NCBI GenBank assembly: GCA_945907225.1
Contig: CAMDSN010000010.1
Coordinates: 1 to 17,588, forward strand
Direction of reading: 5' to 3'
DNA from: Flavobacterium psychrophilum
GTDB taxonomy: Bacteria > Bacteroidota > Bacteroidia > Flavobacteriales > Flavobacteriaceae
DNA: 17,588 nt
The notes beneath the pieces are model-generated. The model was not told the DNA's origin, did not search any database, and was given only the letters and a program-made list of their open reading frames with translations. Position numbers and translations under genes: made by a program. Positions 8,893 through 15,056 of the stretch are shown in pieces. Each line of letters starts with the position of its first letter. Positions within the stretch are counted from its first letter, which is position 1.

Positions 8893-9921
8893 TTATTTGA
8901 TAAGTATACTTCTGAATCTTGGGATATTTTTAAGCGCCATCCCTGTCCCACGAACAACAGCTCTTAATGGATCTTCAGCGATATAAACGGGCAAATCTGT
9001 TTTTTGAGAAATACGTTTATCCAAACCTCTTAGCATAGATCCTCCGCCAGCGAGATAGATTCCAGTATTATAAATATCGGCTGCTAATTCAGGTGGTGTT
9101 TGCGTTAAAGTTTCCATAATTGCATCTTCAATTCGCAATATAGACTTATCCAAAGCTTTAGAAATTTCTCGGTAAGATACTTCAACTTGTTTTGGTTTTC
9201 CTGTAAGTAAGTCTCTTCCTTGGACAGACATGTCATCTGGTGGCGTCTCTAATTCGTCAGTTGCTGCCCCAACCGTAATTTTTATTTTTTCAGCCATACT
9301 TTCTCCAACAAATAAATTGTGTTGGGTTCGCATATAATAAATTATATCATTAGTAAAAACATCCCCTGCAATTTTTACCGATTTGTCACAAACGATTCCG
9401 CCCAAAGCAATAACTGCAATTTCGGTTGTTCCTCCGCCAATATCAACAATCATATTCCCAGTGGGCTGCATGATGTCTATCCCAATTCCAATTGCTGCAG
9501 CCATGGGTTCGTGAATGAGATAAACTTCTTTTCCATTAACACGTTCGCAACTTTCTTTAACTGCACGCATTTCAACTTCTGTAATTCCAGACGGAATACA
9601 AACAACCATTCTAAGAGCTGGCGTAAACATTCTTTTTTTCAGCGCAGGAATTTCTTTGATAAACATACTGATCATTTTTTCAGAAGCATCAAAATCTGCT
9701 ATTACACCGTCTTTTAATGGGCGTATGGTCTTTATCTTTTCATGAGTTTTACCTTGCATCATATTAGCTTCCTTGCCAACAGCAATAATTTTTCCTGTCA
9801 CTCTATCTCGAGCAACAATTGAAGGGCTGTCAACAACGACTTTACCATTGTGTATTATCAGTGTATTTGCGGTACCAAGGTCAATTGCTATGTCCTCGGT
9901 CATGAAATCGAAAAATCCCAT
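8893..9921 (-). CDS. mreB: Actin-like cell-shape protein MreB
   Basis: MreB is the bacterial actin that polymerises on the inner face of the cytoplasmic membrane and orients elongasome movement. The 342-residue protein is of standard length. The ATPase fold shows phosphate-1 motif DLGTANT (14-20), the HEPMAAAIG connecting motif (137-145), phosphate-2 DIGGGTTEIAVI (from 160) and adenosine motif LAGGGS (290-295). The hydrophobic N-terminus MGFFDFM could insert in the membrane, as described for other MreB proteins. The gene begins 48 bp after purH and may have its own promoter in that gap. Confidence 0.98.
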   Translation of the reverse strand: MGFFDFMTEDIAIDLGTANTLIIHNGKVVVDSPSIVARDRVTGKIIAVGKEANMMQGKTHEKIKTIRPLKDGVIADFDASEKMISMFIKEIPALKKRMFTPALRMVVCIPSGITEVEMRAVKESCERVNGKEVYLIHEPMAAAIGIGIDIMQPTGNMIVDIGGGTTEIAVIALGGIVCDKSVKIAGDVFTNDIIYYMRTQHNLFVGESMAEKIKITVGAATDELETPPDDMSVQGRDLLTGKPKQVEVSYREISKALDKSILRIEDAIMETLTQTPPELAADIYNTGIYLAGGGSMLRGLDKRISQKTDLPVYIAEDPLRAVVRGTGMALKNIPRFRSILIK

Positions 9922-9955
9922 AAATTATTTAGGGTTAAAGGTTAAAACTAATTCA

Positions 9956-9963
9956 CAAAGTTA
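9956..9963 (-). promoter_or_regulatory. Possible internal -7 element before mreB
   Basis: Between the purH stop (9970) and the mreB ATG (9921), the minus strand reads TAACTTTG, an exact TAnnTTTG match. Transcription would start near 9950 and leave a leader of about 28 nt. No TTG at -33 is seen at the expected distance, where the sequence is purH coding DNA. It could let the mre genes be expressed without purH. Confidence 0.35.
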
Positions 9964-9969
9964 AACAAA

Positions 9970-11523
9970 TTAATGTTTAAAATGACGCGTTCCTGTAAAT
10001 ACCATTGCAACTTTATTTTCATTGCAAAAACGTATACTTAACTCATCTTTAATAGATCCTCCGGGTTGAATTACTGCTGTAATTCCTACATTACTGGCAA
10101 TTTCAACACAGTCAGGAAACGGAAAAAAAGCGTCACTTGCCATAACTGCTCCTCTTAAATCAAATCCAAAAGCTGTAGCTTTTTCAATTGCTTGTTTTAA
10201 AGCATCAACCCTTGAAGTCTGACCCGTACCTGAAGCCACTAAGGTACCATTTTTTGCAAATACAATGGTATTTGATTTAGTATTTTTACAAATTTTTGAA
10301 GCAAAAAGTAAGTCCTCTATTTCTTGATCACTAGGCATAAGATTTGTAACAACTTTTAAATCTAATTTTGAGTCGGTTTTGTCGTTTCTGTCTTGAATTA
10401 ACATTCCGTTTAAACAGGTTCTTACTTGTCGAATAGGTAATTCTACTTCGTGCTGAATTAAAATAATTCTATTTTTCTTTTCTGATAAAACAGCAATAGC
10501 TTCATCTTGAAAGCTTGGCGCAATGACCACTTCACAAAACAGAGAATTTATTTCATGGGCCGTTGCTAAATCTATCTTCGTATTAGCAATTAATACACCA
10601 CCAAAAGCAGATGTTGGGTCGCAAGCTAGTGCAGTCACATAGGCATCTTTCAAAGTAGCTCTAGTTGCTATTCCGCATGCATTGTTGTGTTTTAAAATGG
10701 CAAATGTTGGTTCGTTGTTTTTGAACTCATAAATTAAATTCACAGCGGCATCTACGTCTAATAAATTATTATAGGAAAGTTCTTTACCGTTTATTTTAGT
10801 AAACATCTTATCAAAATCGCCAAAAAAGAATCCTTTTTGATGAGGATTTTCTCCATATCTAAGTTCTTGTCCTTTGTTTGTATCTACTTTCAAAATAGTT
10901 TGCTTTGCTGCGTCATAATCACTTAGTTCATCGGTATTGAAATAGTTGAATATTGCCGTATCATATTTGGAGGTTACCCGAAAAGCTTCTTTTGCTAAAG
11001 TTTTTCTTTGTTCCAAAGTGGTATTACCATTTTGTGTTGAAATAAAATCTAAAAGAACGGGATAAAATTCTACTGAAGGAACAATAACTGTGTCCTTGTA
11101 ATTTTTTGCCGCGGCACGAATTAAAGAAATCCCACCAATATCTATTTTTTCTATGATTTCAATTTCACTAGCAGAAGACGCAACTGTCTTTTCAAATGGA
11201 TATAAATCAACAATAACTAAGTCCAGTTGCGGTATTTCAAATTCTTGCATTTCTTTAACATCACTATCATTATCTTGCCTGTTTAATATGCCTCCAAATA
11301 TTTTAGGGTGTAATGTTTTTACTCTTCCCCCAAGTATAGAAGGATAAGAAGTGATTTCTTCAACCGGAACTACCGAAATACCAAGTTGGCTTATGAAATC
11401 TTGAGTGCCACCGGTTGAATAAATTGTAACATTTTGCTCATCAAGTTTTCGGACTATTGGTTCCAAGCCTTCTTTCGAGAATACCGAGATTAGTGCCGAT
11501 TTAATTGTTTTTGTTGTTGACAT
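9970..11523 (-). CDS. purH: Bifunctional AICAR transformylase / IMP cyclohydrolase
   Basis: PurH carries out the last two steps of purine synthesis: formylation of AICAR with 10-formyl-tetrahydrofolate, then ring closure to IMP. From the ATG at 11523 it is 517 residues, close to E. coli (529). The N-terminal MGS-like cyclohydrolase domain has ALISVFSKEGL, STGGT (36-40) and GGRVKTLHPKIFGG (from about 66). The transformylase domain contains LKHNNACG, with catalytic Lys278-His279, and later PFPDCVEIA, VIQPGGSIKDE and a C-terminal FTGTRHFKH. The frame is open 25 codons further upstream to 11598. I reject that longer start because it covers the promoter and adds residues with no place in the family. 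PurH is the first gene of the transcription unit that continues into mreB. Confidence 0.97.
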   Translation of the reverse strand: MSTTKTIKSALISVFSKEGLEPIVRKLDEQNVTIYSTGGTQDFISQLGISVVPVEEITSYPSILGGRVKTLHPKIFGGILNRQDNDSDVKEMQEFEIPQLDLVIVDLYPFEKTVASSASEIEIIEKIDIGGISLIRAAAKNYKDTVIVPSVEFYPVLLDFISTQNGNTTLEQRKTLAKEAFRVTSKYDTAIFNYFNTDELSDYDAAKQTILKVDTNKGQELRYGENPHQKGFFFGDFDKMFTKINGKELSYNNLLDVDAAVNLIYEFKNNEPTFAILKHNNACGIATRATLKDAYVTALACDPTSAFGGVLIANTKIDLATAHEINSLFCEVVIAPSFQDEAIAVLSEKKNRIILIQHEVELPIRQVRTCLNGMLIQDRNDKTDSKLDLKVVTNLMPSDQEIEDLLFASKICKNTKSNTIVFAKNGTLVASGTGQTSRVDALKQAIEKATAFGFDLRGAVMASDAFFPFPDCVEIASNVGITAVIQPGGSIKDELSIRFCNENKVAMVFTGTRHFKH

Positions 11524-11567
11524 AGTGTGTGTGTTTTGCCTAGATTTGGCTGATAGATTAAAGCAAA

Positions 11568-11598
11568 CAAAGGTAGGATATTGAGCGCAATGAAGCAA
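11568..11598 (-). promoter_or_regulatory. Promoter of the purH-mreBCD-mrdA-rodA operon
   Basis: On the minus strand TTG (11598-11596) is followed after 20 nt by TACCTTTG (11575-11568). This is a full match to the Bacteroidota vegetative promoter pattern TTG-N17-23-TAnnTTTG. Transcription should start near 11561, giving a leader of about 38 nt to the purH ATG at 11523. It is the best-formed promoter in the window. Confidence 0.7.
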
Positions 11599-11716
11599 TT
11601 TGATTTTTGTTTTTTTAATAAATAAATTAAATTATTGACTCTTTTTTTACTTTCTTTAAAACCCGTCTAATTTTAATTATTTTTTATCGAAATTTACACC
11701 CATTAATAGTATAGAA

Positions 11717-12970
11717 ATGTTACTTTATATAAGATTACTCAAAGAAAGTTTTGCTTTTGCGATGAATGCACTTGGTAGCAATAAGCTACGCACAATGCTT
11801 TCTCTTTTGGGGGTAACTATTGGGATATTTTCTATAATAGCTGTTCTCGCAGCGGTTGACTCTTTAGATCGAAAAATAAAAGCCGATTTAAGTACTTTAG
11901 ATAAGAATACTATTTATTTGTTTAGTCAATCTTTTGGGCCAAGTGAGATTCCAAAATGGAAGCGCGAGCAGTTTCCAAAAATGAAATATGAAGAATATCA
12001 ATATTTAAAGACTTCATTAACAAACATTGAGAACTCTTGTTTTCAGTATTTTACAAATAATCAAAATATTAAATACGAATCCAAAACCGTTTCCAATGTG
12101 AATATGGTCCCTGTTACTTTTGAGTTTGATGATATTCAGCGTTTGGAGTTTGCAAAGGGTAGATTTTTTAATGAGTTGGAGTCAAATTCGGGAAAAAAAG
12201 TTGTGGTTTTGGGTCACGATATTGCTGAAGAACTTTTTCAGGACATTGATCCCATTGGCAAAACTATTCGAATATATGGCAAACGCTTTCTTATTATTGG
12301 GGTGACTAAAAAGAAAGGGTCAGGAATGGTCTTAGGAGATAGTGATGATACTTCTGCATTTTTTCCATCGGTTTTCCTCAGAGGGCTATATGGAGATAAC
12401 AATAAAAATGTTGTTCCTGTTGTTATAATTAAACCTGAAAAAGGAATTGATATTGGTGCTTTAAAAAGTGAAATAAGTCAAAAACTTCGTAACTATCGGG
12501 GGGTTAAAGAAGGAGAAATTGACAATTTTTTTATCAATATTCTTTCTGGGTTCACTGATCTTATAGATGGCTTTATTGGAAGTTTGAAAATAGGAGGTTG
12601 GATTATTTCGGGGTTTTCTTTGCTTGTTGGTGGTTTTGGTATTGCAAATATTATGTTTGTTTCTGTTAAAGAAAGAACTAATCTAATTGGAATTCAAAAA
12701 TCATTAGGCGCAAAAAATAAATTTATACTTTTTCAATTTCTTTTTGAAGCTATTATTCTTTGCGTAATAGGAGGAGTTGTTGGATTGCTTTTGGTGTGGT
12801 TAATAGCTATTACAATGACAAATCTGCTTGATTTTGAATTTGTATTAAGTATTGGAAATATATTTTTAGGCACAAGTCTAGCTGCTATAATTGGATTAAT
12901 TGCCGGAATTTTGCCTGCCATTACAGCATCACGATTGGATCCTGTAGAGGCTATTAGAAGTGGGTTTTAG
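11717..12970 (+). CDS. ABC transporter permease, MacB/FtsX type
   Basis: This is the permease half of a type VII (MacB-like) ABC transporter, a class that acts mechanically on periplasmic or envelope substrates. The 417 residues have the typical order. A cytoplasmic start leads into membrane helix 1 at about 25-48 (NKLRTMLSLLGVTIGIFSII). A large periplasmic MacB core domain spans about 50-285, and three helices cluster near 291-318, 335-370 and 383-407. The protein ends with the family signature DPVEAIR. The core contains GRFFNELE and KVVVLGHDIAEELF, as in MacB proteins. No ATPase gene is adjacent: purH lies divergently upstream and accD convergently 30 bp downstream. The partner must be elsewhere and the substrate cannot be told from sequence. 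No clear ribosome-binding site or consensus promoter is visible. Confidence 0.9.
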   Translation: MLLYIRLLKESFAFAMNALGSNKLRTMLSLLGVTIGIFSIIAVLAAVDSLDRKIKADLSTLDKNTIYLFSQSFGPSEIPKWKREQFPKMKYEEYQYLKTSLTNIENSCFQYFTNNQNIKYESKTVSNVNMVPVTFEFDDIQRLEFAKGRFFNELESNSGKKVVVLGHDIAEELFQDIDPIGKTIRIYGKRFLIIGVTKKKGSGMVLGDSDDTSAFFPSVFLRGLYGDNNKNVVPVVIIKPEKGIDIGALKSEISQKLRNYRGVKEGEIDNFFINILSGFTDLIDGFIGSLKIGGWIISGFSLLVGGFGIANIMFVSVKERTNLIGIQKSLGAKNKFILFQFLFEAIILCVIGGVVGLLLVWLIAITMTNLLDFEFVLSIGNIFLGTSLAAIIGLIAGILPAITASRLDPVEAIRSGF

Positions 12971-13000
12971 AAAAAATATACTATAATCAATAACTGATCT

Positions 13001-13855
13001 TTAACGAATCTCTTTATTTAGTATTAAATCTAAATAGAGATTAATATTGTCTTTTAAGTCCTTTCTTGCAGAAATAAAATCGAGGAACCCATGGTCTAAT
13101 ACAAATTCGGCAGTTTGAAAACCCTCAGGCAAATCTTTACCGGTCGTATCACGAACAACTCTTGGTCCAGCAAACCCAATTAGAGCTCCTGGTTCCGAAA
13201 TATTAACATCGCCTAACATCGCATAAGATGCAGTTGTTCCTCCTGTTGTTGGATCAGTGCACAAGGAGATGTATGGTATTTTTGCATCAGCCAATTGCGC
13301 TAATTTAGCAGAAGTTTTTGCGAGTTGCATTAATGAATAAGCCGCTTCCATCATTCGCGCACCACCTGATTTAGAGATCATAACAAAGGGAACGTTATTT
13401 TTAATTGAATGCTCTATACCACGAGCAATTTTCTCGCCAACAACAGCACCCATTGAACCACCAATAAAAGCGAAATCCATACAGCAAACTACTAAGTCTT
13501 TCCCTTTTGATTTTCCCACTGCTGTTCTAACAGCATCTTTTAATCCGGTTTTGTCGGTAGCATCTTTTAATCGATCAGAATATTTTTTTGTGTCAACGAA
13601 ATGCAAGGGATCTTTAGAAGTCATTTTGGCATCTAACTCCTTAAATTCATTGTTGTCAAACAAAATTTCAAAATATTCTTTACTGCCAATTCTAACATGA
13701 AAATCATCTTCTGGACTTACCCAAAGATTTCGCGCCAATTCGTCTTGATCAATAATTTTTCCTGTAGGGGATTTGTACCAAAGTCCTTTTGGAACGTCTT
13801 TTTTATCTTCAGTTGCAGTTGTTATACCTTTTTCTGTTCTTTTAAACCAAGCCAT
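13001..13855 (-). CDS. accD: Acetyl-CoA carboxylase carboxyltransferase subunit beta (zinc finger degenerate)
   Basis: AccD pairs with AccA to transfer the carboxyl group from biotin to acetyl-CoA, giving malonyl-CoA for fatty-acid synthesis in the cytoplasm. The 284 residues include the crotonase-like carboxyltransferase core with [52 protein letters not shown] and GFAGPRVV. The N-terminal region aligns with E. coli through GLWYKS and ELARNL, but the four zinc-binding cysteines are absent. Their positions hold Ser29, Gly32, Ser47 and Asp50. The fold of that module may be kept without zinc, or its RNA/DNA-binding role lost. The gene follows fbaA by 64 bp, a gap with a perfect inverted repeat, and converges on the permease gene. 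Confidence 0.95.
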   Translation of the reverse strand: MAWFKRTEKGITTATEDKKDVPKGLWYKSPTGKIIDQDELARNLWVSPEDDFHVRIGSKEYFEILFDNNEFKELDAKMTSKDPLHFVDTKKYSDRLKDATDKTGLKDAVRTAVGKSKGKDLVVCCMDFAFIGGSMGAVVGEKIARGIEHSIKNNVPFVMISKSGGARMMEAAYSLMQLAKTSAKLAQLADAKIPYISLCTDPTTGGTTASYAMLGDVNISEPGALIGFAGPRVVRDTTGKDLPEGFQTAEFVLDHGFLDFISARKDLKDNINLYLDLILNKEIR

Positions 13856-13872
13856 AATTTTAGTGGATAATG

Positions 13873-13910
13873 GATAATTGACAACGGATAATTATTAATT
13901 GTCAATTATC
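13873..13910. repeat. Perfect 12-bp inverted repeat in the fbaA-accD spacer
   Basis: GATAATTGACAA (13873-13884) and TTGTCAATTATC (13899-13910) are exact inverted copies separated by 14 nt. The surrounding 64-bp spacer is built from related short words, with GGATAA three times and variants of AATTGTCAATTA and AATTGTTAATTA. The stem is A+T-rich and lacks a clean T-run, so it is not a typical intrinsic terminator. In fbaA-accD mRNA it would fold about 17 nt before the accD start and could affect translation or mRNA decay. It may instead be a copy of a dispersed intergenic repeat. Confidence 0.7.
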
Positions 13911-13919
13911 AATTGTTAA

Positions 13920-14987
13920 TTATAATGTGTTAACGTTATTCAAATCAGCAAATGCCTGTTCTAATCTAGCATTAAAAGTAATTTCTCCTTCACGGATCCA
14001 TTTTCTTGGGTCGTAGTGCTTTTTATTTGGAGAATCAGCACCATCCGGACTTCCAATTTGAGTTCTTAAATAATCAATAGAATTAACCATATAATCACGA
14101 ATTCCTTCAGTAAATGCAAATTGTAGATCTGTATCAATATTCATTTTTATCACACCATAACCAATCGCTTCTCTAATCTCTTCTAACGTTGAGCCAGAAC
14201 CACCATGAAAAACAAAATCTATTGGGTTGTGAGTGGTATTGAACTTATTTTGAATAAAATCTTGCGAATTTTTCAAAATTTTTGGTGTTAATTTAACGTT
14301 TCCTGGTTTATAAACGCCATGAACATTTCCAAATGCTGCTGCAATTGTAAATCTAGGCGACACCTTTAGTAATTCTTCGTATGCATAAGCAACTTCTTCA
14401 GGTTGTGTATATAATTTGGAACTGTCAATATCAGAATTATCTACTCCGTCTTCTTCACCACCGGTTATTCCTAGTTCAATTTCTAAGGTCATTCCCATTT
14501 TACTCATTCGAGCCAAATAGGTTTTACAAATTTCGATATTTTCTTGAATTGATTCTTCAGACAAATCAATCATATGTGAGGAATACAATGGTTTTCCTGT
14601 TTCAGCGAAGTGCTTTTCAGAGGCGTCAAGCAAACCATCTAGCCAAGGTAATAATTTTTTAGCACAATGATCAGTATGTAGTATTACGGTTGCACCATAG
14701 GCTTCGGCCAAGGCATGAATATGTTTTGCACCCGATATACCACCAGCAATAGCAGCTTTTTCATTAGTATTTGAAAGGCCCTTTCCCGCATTGAATTGGG
14801 CACCACCATTTGAAAATTGGATAATTACAGGGGCATTTAATTTTGCAGCAGTTTCTAAAACACCATTTATGGTACTTGATCCTATAACATTTACTGCAGG
14901 AAGCGCGAATCCTTTTTCTTTAGCATACGCAAAAATTGTTTGAACTTCATCTCCTGTTGCAACACCAGACTTAATATTGTGAGCCAT
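13920..14987 (-). CDS. fbaA: Class II fructose-bisphosphate aldolase
   Basis: FbaA is a zinc enzyme that cleaves fructose 1,6-bisphosphate to dihydroxyacetone phosphate and glyceraldehyde 3-phosphate, and runs in reverse in gluconeogenesis. The 355 residues match the E. coli FbaA type (359) nearly end to end with a constant offset of 3. Asp106 of HTDHCAKKLLPW is the catalytic acid and His107 a zinc ligand. Glu178-Glu179 lie in GITGGEEDGVDN. His223 (NVHGVYKPGN) and His261 (FHGGSGS) complete the zinc site. It sits 69 bp after tamL and 64 bp before accD on the same strand. A possible promoter and a hairpin lie in the upstream gap, so it may be transcribed on its own as well as from tamL. Confidence 0.98.
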   Translation of the reverse strand: MAHNIKSGVATGDEVQTIFAYAKEKGFALPAVNVIGSSTINGVLETAAKLNAPVIIQFSNGGAQFNAGKGLSNTNEKAAIAGGISGAKHIHALAEAYGATVILHTDHCAKKLLPWLDGLLDASEKHFAETGKPLYSSHMIDLSEESIQENIEICKTYLARMSKMGMTLEIELGITGGEEDGVDNSDIDSSKLYTQPEEVAYAYEELLKVSPRFTIAAAFGNVHGVYKPGNVKLTPKILKNSQDFIQNKFNTTHNPIDFVFHGGSGSTLEEIREAIGYGVIKMNIDTDLQFAFTEGIRDYMVNSIDYLRTQIGSPDGADSPNKKHYDPRKWIREGEITFNARLEQAFADLNNVNTL

Positions 14988-15008
14988 TTATTTAATTTTA
15001 AAGTTAAT

Positions 15009-15031
15009 CCAATTCAATTATTTTGAATTGG
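15009..15031. repeat. Perfect 9-bp stem-loop between tamL and fbaA
   Basis: CCAATTCAA (15009-15017) and TTGAATTGG (15023-15031) are exact inverted copies around a 5-nt loop. On the minus strand a run of Cs precedes the stem, and no long T-run follows it, so it is at best a weak terminator for tamL. If the -7 motif at 15036-15043 is used, the hairpin would form at the very 5' end of the fbaA mRNA. Confidence 0.6.
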
Positions 15032-15035
15032 GGGA

Positions 15036-15043
15036 CAAAAATA
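15036..15043 (-). promoter_or_regulatory. Possible -7 element for fbaA
   Basis: The minus strand reads TATTTTTG, matching TAnnTTTG, 48 bp upstream of the fbaA ATG. Transcription would begin around 15030, inside the C-run at the start of the stem-loop. No TTG at -33 is visible at the right spacing, so support is partial. Confidence 0.35.
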
Positions 15044-15056
15044 ATAATTTCTAATT

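Noticed and set aside
8792..8986. A 64-codon plus-strand frame across the mreB-mreC gap, resembling a small membrane protein
   Set aside because: About two thirds of it is antisense to the ends of mreB and mreC, the start lacks a ribosome-binding site, and its hydrophobicity follows from A+T-rich sequence.
9319..9717. A 132-codon plus-strand frame inside mreB
   Set aside because: It is Asn/His/Phe-rich and lies opposite the most conserved part of MreB. It is explained by codon complementarity.
11524..11598. A 25-codon N-terminal extension of purH
   Set aside because: It overlaps the -33 and -7 promoter elements and adds residues not expected in PurH. The ATG at 11523 gives the normal length.
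11599..11716. A consensus promoter for the MacB-type permease
   Set aside because: Nearest candidates such as TACTTTCT or the ATTTACACCC before the start have too many mismatches to TAnnTTTG to be listed.
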